From contig NZ_FNSW01000001.1 in NCBI RefSeq assembly GCF_900104695.1, positions 5,252,501-5,316,500 on the forward strand: a DNA stretch of 64,000 nucleotides. The letters are read 5' to 3'. The translations under genes and the position numbers were made by a program. Every line of letters begins with the position of its first letter. Position 1 is the stretch's first letter. The stretch is from Paenibacillus sp. GP183 (lineage in GTDB: Bacteria; Bacillota; Bacilli; Paenibacillales; NBRC-103111). This document shows positions 1-9,399 of this stretch, one piece after another. Below the pieces are notes generated by a model. It was not told the DNA's origin and ran no database searches. It worked only from the letters and a program-made list of their open reading frames with translations.

Positions 1-209
1 AGTACGGATTTTCCGAAGGCTCGTGGCGGTATACGATTCCCGGACACGGCGCGGTGGAATGGAGTAAAGTCGCCGTGAGGCTTGACCGTCTGGGCTATCA
101 AGGAGCCGTCAGCATCGAGCTCGAGGATCACCGTTTCTGGGGAACTCAGGAGAAAGAGCGGGAAGGTATCGTGAAAGCGGCGGAGCATTTGGCTTTGTAT
201 TTCAGATAA
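1..209 (+). CDS. Sugar phosphate isomerase/epimerase, C-terminal part only
   Basis: The reading frame starting at base 3 is open to a TAA at 207-209 and encodes the last 68 residues of a protein whose beginning lies outside the window. The segment reads like the last strands and helices of a xylose-isomerase-like TIM barrel: a PGHGAVEW stretch, then GYQGAVSIELEDHRFW with the acidic metal-binding strand end, then a C-terminal helix. Such enzymes isomerise or epimerise sugars or inositol derivatives in the cytoplasm. The next gene starts 40 bp downstream, so it may be the upstream member of the sugar ABC operon. Substrate cannot be inferred from this fragment. Confidence 0.75.
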   Translation, partial: YGFSEGSWRYTIPGHGAVEWSKVAVRLDRLGYQGAVSIELEDHRFWGTQEKEREGIVKAAEHLALYFR

Positions 210-249
210 CGGGCTGGGGAAATCATGAATTTAGGCGGGGTGAACATGA

Positions 250-3204
250 TTGATAACCATTATCCCCAAGGATTTAGGTTGGAAGAAACTGGCAAGTACA
301 TTGATTACGCTCTTGCTGTTTAGCGTGACGGTTGGCGGCGCAGTCCAGCCTACGGAAGCTGCGGAGAGGCTTCGAGACCGCAATCGCAGTAAGAGCACAG
401 CCGGCTCCGAGCAATTGAATGCGGATTCCGTCTTAAAACCGAGTTATCGGCAAGTTTCCGGGCAGTATAAAGGGGCGTCCAGTCCGGCAGCCACGAAAGA
501 TATCTCGTTCCCGGCCGATTCCTATTCGGCTTATGGTGGAGCCAAGCCTTCTTCGCAAGTTGTAGGAGGCGGTTCAAAGCCGACACTCGTGTGGGAGAAA
601 GGTATGGATTGGATCGAATGGACCGTTGATGTGCCGGTAAGCGGACTTTATAACATGATTGCCGATTATTATCCAATGCCCGGAAAACGGCTGCCCATCC
701 AGCGATCGTTGACCATTGACGGCGATTTCCCTTTCCGCGAAGCTCAACGCCTATACTTTTACCGAATCTGGGCTGATCAAGGGGAGCCTACGCAAAACAA
801 TCAAGGCGACGACATTCGGCCGAGCCAAGTCGAGAAGGAAGCTTGGGTCAGCAGTCCGCTGACGGACGGCAACGGATTGTACGCGGAGCCTTTCCGGTTT
901 TCTTTAAGCGAAGGCAAACATGTCCTGCGGATGAGTTACATCCAGGAGCCGATTTCCTTCGGTCAAATCCGTCTTGCTCCGGCCGTGGAAACACCGGAAT
1001 ATGCCGCGGTAAAGAGCGGTTACGACGCCGCAGGGCTCAAACCGGTCAGCAAGGCGGATATCAAGGTTCAAGCAGAAAACAATCCGGTCAAATCCGACCC
1101 GACGATCCGCCGCGAATCGAATGGGGATCCGCTGGCAGAGCCTGCAAGCAAGCTGAGATTCCGGCTCAACGTGTTCGGCGATTGGCGCTGGCGTAAAGGC
1201 GGACAATCGGCGAGCTGGTCTTTCACTGTACCCGAGGACGGCCTCTACAAAATCGGCCTCAAAGTAGGTCAATGGTGGGGCAACGGACTCTCGTCCTACC
1301 GGCAAATTCAGATCGACGGCAAATCGCCGTATAAGGAACTGGAGCTGTACTCGTTTACTTATTCCCGTGATTGGCGTATGGAAACGCTTGGCAAAAGCGC
1401 CGATGAGCCGTACCTCGTGCATTTGACAAAGGGAGAGCACAAGCTCACGATGGTGGCGGAGATCGGACCATTCCAGCCGATCGTCGAATCGCTGACTGCG
1501 GACTCCAAGAAGCTTTCCGACATCGTCCGCCGGATCATCATGGTAACCGGACCTACGCCCGACCCGAATTACGTATATGAGCTCGATAAGCGCGTACCGG
1601 GATTGCTGGAAGACATTCAGGCGTTAGCCGGCGATCTGGGCAAGCAAATCGACGCGCTGCGCGGCATTTCGCAGAAAGATACGAGCATCGCGAACAGCTT
1701 GCTGATGATGAAGAACATGTTCGACCGCATGGTCGCGAAACCGGATGCTATTCCGCGCCAGCTGGAGGATATGAACAACAGCCTGACGAATTTGGGCACA
1801 TGGCTCATCGAACTGCAGAATCAACCGCTCGTCATGGATTATTTCCAAGTCAGCGCCCCCGATGTGAAATGGTCCGGCACCAAGTCAGACTTATGGCAAA
1901 AGATGAGCAGCACGATGATGAACTTCTTCGCTTCGTTCCGCAAAGATTACACCGGCATCGGCAGCATCTATAAAGGCGGAGATGGGTCCCTCGACGTTTG
2001 GGTCGGCCGCGGCCGGGAATGGGCGGAAATCATGAAGGAAATGATCGAATCGGATTTCACGAAGAAGACGGGAATCCAAGTGAACATTAACACGCTTCCC
2101 GCCGGCCAATTGAACTCTGGGGCGGTCAATACGCTGCTTTTGGCTGCCAGCTCAGGCAGAGCGCCGGATGTCGCCACAGGCGTCGGCGAACAGCTGCCGC
2201 TCGAGTTCGCGATTCGGGATGCAGCCGTCGACCTGTCGAAGCTGCCGGGCTATGACAGCGTTGAGAAGCAGTTTCTTTCCGGAGCCATGGTGCCCTTCCA
2301 ATATAACAATGGGGTGTATGCCTTACCAGAGACGCAGGACTTCAACATTCTCATCTACCGCAAAGACATTCTCAAGGAGCTTGGGTTGTCTGTCCCGCAA
2401 ACATGGGATCAGGTGGCCGAGATGATTCCCGTGCTGCAGCAGAACGGCATGCAGTTTTATTACCCGCCGAGCAATCCGCAGGATCGTTCGCCGCTTGGCT
2501 TTGCCACTTTTTTGTACCAAAATAAAGGTGAATTTTACACCAAAGACGGCCGAAGCTCCGGACTCAATTCTCCCGAAGCCTACAAAGCTTTTAAAGAATG
2601 GACAGAGCTGTACACCAACTATAAATTTCCGGTTTACGCGGACCTTTTTAACCGCTTCCGAACCGGGGAAATGCCCATCGGCGTATCAGGCTACTGGACG
2701 TACGTCCTCTTATCGACAGCGGCGCCGGAATTGGCGGGACGCTGGGGAATCGCTGCTGCCCCCGGACACGTTCAACCGGACGGTACGAATGACCGAACTG
2801 CGGGAGGCCAGGTTCAGTCGGTCGTGATCTTTAAGCAGTCGAAAAAGCAGCAGCAAGCGTGGGAATTTTTGAAATGGTGGTCCAGCAAGGAAGTGCAGGC
2901 GCAGTTCGGCCGGGAGCTGGAGGCGCTGCTCGGCGTAGAGGCTCGCTGGAACACGGCGAACATGGAGGCGTTCTCGCAGCTTCCATGGCCCGAGGAGGAT
3001 CAAAAGGCGCTGAACGAAGGCTGGAAATATTTCAAGGAGCAGCCGTTCGTCCCCGGCGGATATTTCACGGCAAGGCATATCGCCAATGCATGGAACCGGG
3101 TTGTGCTGAGCGGCGACAACGTGAGGGAGTCGCTGGAGCAAGCAGTCAAAGATATCGACAAAGAACTGGAAGCGAAACAGAAAGAATTCGGGAATTCTCC
3201 CTAA
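250..3204 (+). CDS. Oversized extracellular solute-binding protein (sugar ABC importer)
   Basis: A 984-residue exported protein, about twice the length of a normal family 1 sugar-binding protein. Residues 1-38 form a signal peptide without a lipobox Cys, so lipid anchoring is not evident. Two similar beta-sandwich, carbohydrate-binding-like modules follow (about 80-250 and 270-430; both carry a GLY(N/K)I pattern and a short IDG motif), then a helical linker (about 440-565), then the periplasmic-binding fold (about 575-984, starting GSLDVWVGRG). The start is TTG at 250, preceded by GGGGTGA; the ATG at 246 is in another frame and stops soon. It heads an operon with two sugar permeases directly downstream. 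The ligand is probably an oligosaccharide, by inference. Confidence 0.85.
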   Translation: MITIIPKDLGWKKLASTLITLLLFSVTVGGAVQPTEAAERLRDRNRSKSTAGSEQLNADSVLKPSYRQVSGQYKGASSPAATKDISFPADSYSAYGGAKPSSQVVGGGSKPTLVWEKGMDWIEWTVDVPVSGLYNMIADYYPMPGKRLPIQRSLTIDGDFPFREAQRLYFYRIWADQGEPTQNNQGDDIRPSQVEKEAWVSSPLTDGNGLYAEPFRFSLSEGKHVLRMSYIQEPISFGQIRLAPAVETPEYAAVKSGYDAAGLKPVSKADIKVQAENNPVKSDPTIRRESNGDPLAEPASKLRFRLNVFGDWRWRKGGQSASWSFTVPEDGLYKIGLKVGQWWGNGLSSYRQIQIDGKSPYKELELYSFTYSRDWRMETLGKSADEPYLVHLTKGEHKLTMVAEIGPFQPIVESLTADSKKLSDIVRRIIMVTGPTPDPNYVYELDKRVPGLLEDIQALAGDLGKQIDALRGISQKDTSIANSLLMMKNMFDRMVAKPDAIPRQLEDMNNSLTNLGTWLIELQNQPLVMDYFQVSAPDVKWSGTKSDLWQKMSSTMMNFFASFRKDYTGIGSIYKGGDGSLDVWVGRGREWAEIMKEMIESDFTKKTGIQVNINTLPAGQLNSGAVNTLLLAASSGRAPDVATGVGEQLPLEFAIRDAAVDLSKLPGYDSVEKQFLSGAMVPFQYNNGVYALPETQDFNILIYRKDILKELGLSVPQTWDQVAEMIPVLQQNGMQFYYPPSNPQDRSPLGFATFLYQNKGEFYTKDGRSSGLNSPEAYKAFKEWTELYTNYKFPVYADLFNRFRTGEMPIGVSGYWTYVLLSTAAPELAGRWGIAAAPGHVQPDGTNDRTAGGQVQSVVIFKQSKKQQQAWEFLKWWSSKEVQAQFGRELEALLGVEARWNTANMEAFSQLPWPEEDQKALNEGWKYFKEQPFVPGGYFTARHIANAWNRVVLSGDNVRESLEQAVKDIDKELEAKQKEFGNSP

Positions 3205-3231
3205 TATGCCGCAGGAGAGGAGAGAACCGCT

Positions 3232-4188
3232 ATGCAGTCCGGCATTTCTACTGCACAACCGGCGCGACGGGCGCTCCAGCGCCCGGTACGAAGCATCTTG
3301 AAGCTGTCGCCACGTTGGAAAAAAGTGTTGACCGGCTATTTATTCCTTAGTCCGTTCCTGGTCCTGTTCATCATGTTTACGGTCGTTCCCGTATTCGATT
3401 CCATTCGGCTGAGCTTTACTTACTATAATATGCTTCAGCCCGCTCGCTGGATCGGACTGACCAATTATAAGATTTTGTTTTTGGACGACGACATCTTTAT
3501 CAAGGCGATTCAAAATACGTTCATCTTCTCCTTCATTACCGGCCCGGTCAGCTATATGCTATCCTTCATTCTCGCTTGGGTGATCAACATGCTGCGAGGA
3601 CGATCCGTCTTCGCGTTCGCCTTTTATGTGCCGTCCATCACGAGCTCCATCGCGCTTTCGGTCGTCTGGCTGTACATTTTCTCAGGCGACCGCTATGGAA
3701 TGCTGAACCACTGGCTGATCAACTGGGGCATTATCAGCGAGCCGGTGCTCTGGGTAGACAATGCGAAAACGATCCTTCCGGTCGTCATTATCGTATCGCT
3801 TTGGATGAGTATGGGAACCGGCTTTCTCGTCTTCCTCGCCGGTCTGCAAAACGTCCCCAATGAGCTGTACGAGGCTGGGGCGATTGACGGAATCCGCAAT
3901 AAGTTTCAGGAGCTGTGGTACATTACCGTTCCGTACATGAAACCGCAAATGCTGTTCGGAGCGGTTAATGCAATCGTGGCTTCGTTCGGCGTCTTCGATA
4001 TCGCCGTGGCGATGTCCGGTATGCCGAGCCCTAACTATGCCGGACACACGATCATCAGCCATTTGTACGATTACGCATTCATTCGCTTTGAGCTAGGATA
4101 CGCTTCCTCCATCGCCGTCGTGCTGTTTATCGTGACCTTCGGTCTCGGCAGATTGGCAATGAAACTGTTTTCGTCCAAAGACGAGTGA
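3232..4188 (+). CDS. Sugar ABC transporter permease, MalF/UgpA type
   Basis: A 318-residue inner membrane permease with about six membrane segments after a basic cytoplasmic N-terminus. The EAA loop that contacts the ATPase is present at about 210-237 (LYEAGAIDGIRNKFQELW). It starts at ATG 3232 after GGAGAGGAGAG and lies 27 bp after the binding protein gene. It should pair with the next permease to form the channel for the binding protein encoded upstream. No ATPase is in the operon, as in many Firmicute sugar importers that share an MsmX-type ATPase. Confidence 0.93.
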   Translation: MQSGISTAQPARRALQRPVRSILKLSPRWKKVLTGYLFLSPFLVLFIMFTVVPVFDSIRLSFTYYNMLQPARWIGLTNYKILFLDDDIFIKAIQNTFIFSFITGPVSYMLSFILAWVINMLRGRSVFAFAFYVPSITSSIALSVVWLYIFSGDRYGMLNHWLINWGIISEPVLWVDNAKTILPVVIIVSLWMSMGTGFLVFLAGLQNVPNELYEAGAIDGIRNKFQELWYITVPYMKPQMLFGAVNAIVASFGVFDIAVAMSGMPSPNYAGHTIISHLYDYAFIRFELGYASSIAVVLFIVTFGLGRLAMKLFSSKDE

Positions 4189-4202
4189 GGAGGAGTACGA
4201 GT

Positions 4203-5066
4203 ATGCCGACCATTCGAACCGGAAAGCTGGCGTCGTTGAAACGCATTCTATTGTATTTGAGCATCCTGGTACTCGTCTCGTTCACTGCTCTGCCGATCGT
4301 CTACATGGTTTCCACTGCATTCAAACCGCTTGACGAGCTGTTTCTCTATCCGCCGAGGTTCTTCGTGCAGAAGCCAACTCTGCGCAACTTTTTCGACCTG
4401 CTGACGGCGACGGACACTTCGATCGTGCCTTTCACAAGGTACATTTTCAACAGCGTGTTCGTGTCCGCCGCCATCGTCGCAGGAACGCTCGTGATCTGCT
4501 GTTTAGGCGCTTACGTATTGTCCAAATACCGTCTGCCCGGGGCAAACGCCATATTCGCGGTCATTATTTCCGCGCTCATGTTCACGCCTCAGGTGACGCA
4601 AATCCCGACCTATACGGTCATTTCCAACTTAGGGATGCTGGATACGTATTGGTCGCTCGTGCTGCCGAAGCTGGCAGTGGCCTATAACATTTTTTTGATG
4701 AAGCAGTTCATCGATCAGATTCCGGATGCGCTTCTTGAAGCGGCTCATATCGACGGGGCTTCGGATTGGCGCATCTTTTGGCGGGTCGTCATGCCCGTAT
4801 GCCGCCCGGCTTGGGCCACGCTGATCATCTTTTCATTCATTGGCAACTGGAACGATTATTTTACGCCGCTTGTATTCACGACGAGCGAATCGATGAAGAC
4901 GCTCCCGCTTGCGCTGCAGACACTGGCCGGCGGCCCCGGCGTCGTTGCCCGGTCCGGAGCGGTGGCGGCGGGCACGCTGCTCGTGACGCTGCCGCCGATC
5001 TTGATTTTCCTAGCCTTTCAGAAAATGGTGATCAATACGATGGCGTATTCCGGCATTAAATCGTAG
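4203..5066 (+). CDS. Carbohydrate ABC transporter permease, MalG type
   Basis: A 287-residue membrane protein with six predicted segments and an EAA loop (LLEAAHIDGASDWRIFWRVV, starting near residue 177). The frame is open from a GTG at 4185 that overlaps the previous stop, but the ATG at 4203 is the better start because GAGGAGGAG ends about 8 bases before it. It is the partner of the permease just upstream. The membrane-exit region and the N-terminal hydrophobic segment are typical for CUT1-family MalG proteins. Confidence 0.92.
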   Translation: MPTIRTGKLASLKRILLYLSILVLVSFTALPIVYMVSTAFKPLDELFLYPPRFFVQKPTLRNFFDLLTATDTSIVPFTRYIFNSVFVSAAIVAGTLVICCLGAYVLSKYRLPGANAIFAVIISALMFTPQVTQIPTYTVISNLGMLDTYWSLVLPKLAVAYNIFLMKQFIDQIPDALLEAAHIDGASDWRIFWRVVMPVCRPAWATLIIFSFIGNWNDYFTPLVFTTSESMKTLPLALQTLAGGPGVVARSGAVAAGTLLVTLPPILIFLAFQKMVINTMAYSGIKS

Positions 5067-5077
5067 GAGATGAGACG

Positions 5078-6505
5078 ATGATACGACGCGCCTCAGCATG
5101 TTTCTTGTGCCTGGTCCTGCTGCTACTGCAGGCCGGCGAACCTGTTCGCGCGATGCCGGACATGTCCTATACGCGCGATCCGCTTCACGGTTACCGGATT
5201 CCGATCCCGCTCGCGTATACGGTCGGAGAGGTGATCATTGATGTCGGCAAGAAATCGTTAAATAAAGCGAGCGACTTGTTTATCGATTCGAACGGACTCT
5301 TGTACGTGGCCGATACGGGCAACAATCGGATCGTGAAGCTGGACCCGAACGGCCGCGTGCTTGGGACATTTGGGGAAGAACAGGGGCTGAAATTCAACAA
5401 GCCCGAGGGTATTTATGTGGACGATACGGGCGACATGTTCGTAGCAGATACGGGAAACGGCAAAATCGTCCACCTCGATCCGAAGGGCGCCAAAGTCGAG
5501 GAGTTCATTCGACCAAAGACGTCCCTCATGAAGGCAAATGCGAACTTCTCGCCGAGCAAAGTCCTGATCGATAAGCGAGGATATTTGAACGTATTGGACC
5601 GCAACGACCCGAATGGTTTCATTATGATCGACGCCAATAATCAGTTTCGCGGTTATATCGCTGCGAATCACGTTCCATTCAGCTGGCAGCAGCTGCTCAT
5701 CAGGCTTCTTGCAACTCCAGAGCAGAAAGAACAGCTGAGCAAGGCGGTACCGCCCCAGCACGCGAATTTGACGATGGATGAGGAGGGCTACATTTATTCT
5801 CCGACGGTGCTCATCGACAAGGATCAAATTAAAAAATTAAACGCGCTGGGGACCAACATTTTTAAGAAAGACACGTTTTACGGAGAAAAGTCGATCGAAT
5901 CCGGCTCGCTCGCGCTGCCGTATTTCGTCGACATCACAGTGGATCAATACGGGATCATCAATGCACTCGACGCCACTTCGAGAAAAATTTACCAATACAA
6001 CCAGGAGGGCCAACTGCTCGCCGTATTCGGCGGACACGGGAATGTGAAAGGTGCGTTCGAATATCCTTCAAGCATCGGGGTCGACCGGCAAGGGCGAATC
6101 TTCGTGCTCGACCGGGACCGCAATAACATCCAAGTGTTCGAACCGACGCACTTCTCGGAATTGATCCACCAGGCCAGTGCATTGTACTTCAACGGACGGT
6201 ACGAAGAAGCGTTGAAGCCATGGCATGAAGTGCTGCAGATCGATGAAAATTATCCACTCGCGCACCGCGGAGTGGCGAAAGCGCTCTATAAGCAGGAGCG
6301 TTGGGAGGAATCGATGGCCGAATTCAAGCTGGCCGGGGATCAAGAGGGATATTCCGACGCCTTCGGGCAATACCGCCGAGCGTATATGAAGAGCCATTTC
6401 GGATGGGTTGTGCTGATCTTCGCGATTATGCTCTATGTGCTCTATTTCATTGTCAAGAGGCTCCGCGGATTTGCCCATATGATCGTAAGGAGGTTAGGCT
6501 ATTGA
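5078..6505 (+). CDS. Exported NHL-repeat and TPR protein with C-terminal membrane anchor
   Basis: A 475-residue protein: signal peptide (1-25), NHL-type beta-propeller repeats (about 55-360; recurring patterns such as LYVADTGNNRIVKLDPNG and MFVADTGNGKIVHLDP), a short TPR segment (about 365-435) and one membrane helix near 450-468 with a basic tail. The topology suggests an extracellular propeller tethered to the membrane. It sits between the permeases and the Yip1-like protein in the same operon, 11 bp after the previous stop. NHL propellers usually bind proteins or glycans; its role here is unknown. An assembly or sensing function for the transporter is an inference. Confidence 0.85.
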   Translation: MIRRASACFLCLVLLLLQAGEPVRAMPDMSYTRDPLHGYRIPIPLAYTVGEVIIDVGKKSLNKASDLFIDSNGLLYVADTGNNRIVKLDPNGRVLGTFGEEQGLKFNKPEGIYVDDTGDMFVADTGNGKIVHLDPKGAKVEEFIRPKTSLMKANANFSPSKVLIDKRGYLNVLDRNDPNGFIMIDANNQFRGYIAANHVPFSWQQLLIRLLATPEQKEQLSKAVPPQHANLTMDEEGYIYSPTVLIDKDQIKKLNALGTNIFKKDTFYGEKSIESGSLALPYFVDITVDQYGIINALDATSRKIYQYNQEGQLLAVFGGHGNVKGAFEYPSSIGVDRQGRIFVLDRDRNNIQVFEPTHFSELIHQASALYFNGRYEEALKPWHEVLQIDENYPLAHRGVAKALYKQERWEESMAEFKLAGDQEGYSDAFGQYRRAYMKSHFGWVVLIFAIMLYVLYFIVKRLRGFAHMIVRRLGY

Positions 6506-7149
6506 GCGGGTATACTTCCGTACTGCCGCGCGTCCGGCGGCCGCTTGAGATCGCCTTGGCTGTCTTATTCCACCCGGCCGACGCATTTCGCGAGCTGCGC
6601 GGTTTTCGAAGCTTCACGTCCGCCTGCATTCTGCTGCTGCTGACGTTCGCCGTGCGGGTCGTCTCTATCCTGATCACATCGTTTCATATGACCAACCTGC
6701 AGCCCGAGGATGCCAACATCGTACTGGAATTCATTCGGTTCATTTTTCCGCTTCTATCTTGGGCTGTATGCTGTTATTTGATCACTTCGATTATGGACGG
6801 CGAGTCTTTTTTCAGCAACGTCTTTCTCGCTGTATCGTACTCCATGGTCCCTTACATCTTGTTTACTCTGCCGATCGCGGCGCTCACGCTGCTGCTGACG
6901 CGCGACGAATTGTATGTATACATCACGCTGAACTCTATCGTCTGGCTGTGGGTCGGGGTGCTGCTCGTCATCAATATAGCTGTTATGAACGATTATTCGT
7001 TCAAGAAAACGATTGGCGTCACGTTGCTGAGCCTGTTTGCGCTCATTATTTTCTGGGCGACGATCGGCTTGACCTTTGCGCTCACCAATCACGTCATCAT
7101 GTTCGTGAAGGATGTTTATAACGAAGTGCGTTATTTAATGTCCAACTGA
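6502..7149 (+). CDS. Yip1-domain family membrane protein
   Basis: A 215-residue integral membrane protein with about five hydrophobic segments, resembling bacterial Yip1/YIPF-like proteins of unknown function. The N-terminus RRPLEIALAVLFHPADAFREL is the typical cytoplasmic lead-in of this family. The frame is open far upstream inside the previous gene; TTG at 6502 is chosen because AAGGAGG lies 8 bases before it and the start overlaps the previous TGA by four bases, a translational coupling arrangement. It is encoded between the NHL/TPR protein and the DUF5696 protein, implying a shared membrane-linked task with the sugar importer. Confidence 0.82.
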   Translation: MSGYTSVLPRVRRPLEIALAVLFHPADAFRELRGFRSFTSACILLLLTFAVRVVSILITSFHMTNLQPEDANIVLEFIRFIFPLLSWAVCCYLITSIMDGESFFSNVFLAVSYSMVPYILFTLPIAALTLLLTRDELYVYITLNSIVWLWVGVLLVINIAVMNDYSFKKTIGVTLLSLFALIIFWATIGLTFALTNHVIMFVKDVYNEVRYLMSN

Positions 7150-7171
7150 GGGGAGGAGGACATCCTCACTA

Positions 7172-9397
7172 ATGAAGAAATATTGGATCAAATGGAGCTT
7201 ATGGATAGCTGTGCTTGCCGTTGTCGCCATCATCGTCTTGCAGATTCGCGAGCACTTTCCCGCTCTGTCAGACGGGGGAACCGAAGTGAAGGCGGCTAAG
7301 CAAGAAGCGGCGGTTGCAGCCTCGGTTACCGTTCTGGCGCCTGAGGAAGGATTTGTTAAAGCTGCGGGGACGGACCGGCTTGAGCTGTATTTCCGTTCCT
7401 TGGATTCGGCCATTCAGCTAAAGGATAAGCGAAACGGGTTCGTTTGGCGTTCTGCCTATCCGCTCAGGGACGCTAAAGTGGACGGCAATGATTTATGGAA
7501 GGCGGACAGCCAATCGATATTTCATATCAGCTATACGAACCCGAACACGCCTACATTGGAAGTGCTGGAATCGAACTCCGTCGCACTGCAGCCGAAGATG
7601 GAGTCCAAGCCGATCGAGAACGGGATATCGATACATTATGAAATGGAGCAGCTCAAGATAAGCTTCACTATGGAGTTTCAGCTGAAGAACGACGGTTTGG
7701 AAGTTCGCGTGCCTGCGGAATCGGTTCAAGAATCGGATAAGTACGCGATCATGAGACTTTCTCCGCTGCCGTTCTTCGGTTCGGCAGGCGATGAGATCGA
7801 AGGCTACGCTTTTTACCCTGACGGGCCTGGGGCGTTATCTTATTTTAAACCGAATCATCCTCAATATATGGAGCCTTATCGGACTGGCGTTTACAGCCCG
7901 GATCAGATTCTGTTCAATGACTACAATAGGCCGGAGAATGCGTTTTTCCCAGTATTCGGCATGAAGGTAAAGGACAATGCTTTCATGGGAATCATTACGG
8001 ATGGTGAATTCGATTCATCCGTCGTTTACGCTCCCAGTGGCTACTTAATCAACTTGAATCGAACATCGGCGGAATTCACCTATCGCAGATCCTACGAAGC
8101 CGTAAAACAGAACGGAAACTTGGCGATGCGGGCGGAAAAAAAATTGCTGCGCATGGACCACAAGGTCCGCTATTTGTTCTATGGCGGCAATGAGGCTAAT
8201 TACAGCCATATGGCCGTTTCGTACCGCAGTTACTTAATGAAAGAAAAAGGTCTCATACCGCGAATGAAGAAAGGCGATCCGATTCCGCTCGGCATCGACC
8301 TGCTGACGGGGATTAAGCAGCAGCGCATCGTATCCGACCGGTTTTTGCCGGCAACCACGTTCGAGCAAGCCGCCCAAATCATAAAGGATCTGCACGACAA
8401 GGGAATCGAATCGTTATCCGCAAATTTGCTCGGCTGGACTAAGCAGGGATTCGGCTTCCTGCCATCTGAGCTGCCTGCTGCGTCTCAATTAGGAGGCATG
8501 AAGGGACTGGAGGCGCTCTCCCGCTCGGCTAAAGAGAACGGTAGCAGTCTGTATTTGACGGATGATTTCGTGTTCGCGTACAAGGGCGGCTCTAACGGCA
8601 GCTTCTCGGTACGCGACGACGTCATCAAGGGAGCGAATCATTTTCCAGTGACAGACCCCTTTAACCAAACGTTCTTCCTGAACGCCCGCAAGCGGAATTT
8701 GATCTTCCAAAGCGGTTATCTCGATAGCTTGAAGCCGCTGCAGGTTACCGGCATTCAATTCGATTCGTTCGGGTTTATGGATTACTTTGATTACAACGAC
8801 AGCTTTCCGCTGACCCGCGAAGGGACTGCTGGCGAATGGATGGAGATGATGCGCAAATCCCGTGCCCAGTTCGGCGGAGCGGCAGCCTCGGGAGGGAACG
8901 CATACGTGCTTCCGTACACAGACCGGATTTTCAGCTTGGGGACGAAGGACAGCGGGTACTTCTTCACTGACGAAACGGTACCGTTCTACCAAATGGTCGT
9001 CCATGGCTTAATCCCTTACTCCGGGAGACCGCAAAATTTGTTTCACGACCCGCAGGTGCAGTTTTTGAAAATGGTGGAGTACGGCTATATGCCGTTTTAT
9101 CAGCTTACTTATCAGCACTCGGAGGAACTGAAGGACACGTTCTTCGCCGATCTGTTCAGCTCCCGCTACAGCAGCTGGTCCGACGCCATTGTGAGCAAGT
9201 ATAAGGAAATGAACGATAAGCTCCGCGGTACCTGGTCGCAAACGATGGTCGACCACCGCAGGCTGAAGGACAATGTGATTCAAACGACATACGAGGACGG
9301 GACGCGCATTATCGTGAACTACGACAATGACGCCTTCCAGATTGACGGACATACCGTTCCCGGACAAAATTACTTCGTGCTTCCGAAGGAGGGGTAA
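7172..9397 (+). CDS. DUF5696-type protein, possible membrane-anchored glycosidase-like enzyme
   Basis: A 741-residue protein with an N-terminal membrane segment (about 7-24) that probably anchors it outside the cell. Residues about 60-360 look like a beta-sandwich, as in the N-terminal domains of some retaining glycosidases; about 370-690 looks like an alpha/beta barrel with acidic strand ends (for example QFDSFGFMDYFDYN near 530). I recognise the whole as DUF5696, a family of unknown function seen beside Paenibacillus sugar transporters. A glycan-processing role for the imported substrate is inference from fold-like features and context. It starts with ATG after GGGAGGAGGA and is followed after 2 bp by another permease gene. 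Confidence 0.75.
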   Translation: MKKYWIKWSLWIAVLAVVAIIVLQIREHFPALSDGGTEVKAAKQEAAVAASVTVLAPEEGFVKAAGTDRLELYFRSLDSAIQLKDKRNGFVWRSAYPLRDAKVDGNDLWKADSQSIFHISYTNPNTPTLEVLESNSVALQPKMESKPIENGISIHYEMEQLKISFTMEFQLKNDGLEVRVPAESVQESDKYAIMRLSPLPFFGSAGDEIEGYAFYPDGPGALSYFKPNHPQYMEPYRTGVYSPDQILFNDYNRPENAFFPVFGMKVKDNAFMGIITDGEFDSSVVYAPSGYLINLNRTSAEFTYRRSYEAVKQNGNLAMRAEKKLLRMDHKVRYLFYGGNEANYSHMAVSYRSYLMKEKGLIPRMKKGDPIPLGIDLLTGIKQQRIVSDRFLPATTFEQAAQIIKDLHDKGIESLSANLLGWTKQGFGFLPSELPAASQLGGMKGLEALSRSAKENGSSLYLTDDFVFAYKGGSNGSFSVRDDVIKGANHFPVTDPFNQTFFLNARKRNLIFQSGYLDSLKPLQVTGIQFDSFGFMDYFDYNDSFPLTREGTAGEWMEMMRKSRAQFGGAAASGGNAYVLPYTDRIFSLGTKDSGYFFTDETVPFYQMVVHGLIPYSGRPQNLFHDPQVQFLKMVEYGYMPFYQLTYQHSEELKDTFFADLFSSRYSSWSDAIVSKYKEMNDKLRGTWSQTMVDHRRLKDNVIQTTYEDGTRIIVNYDNDAFQIDGHTVPGQNYFVLPKEG

Positions 9398-9399
9398 AT

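Noticed and set aside
904-1440. A 178-codon minus-strand frame inside the binding protein gene
   Set aside because: Antisense shadow in GC-rich coding DNA; the plus-strand protein is continuous and family-like.
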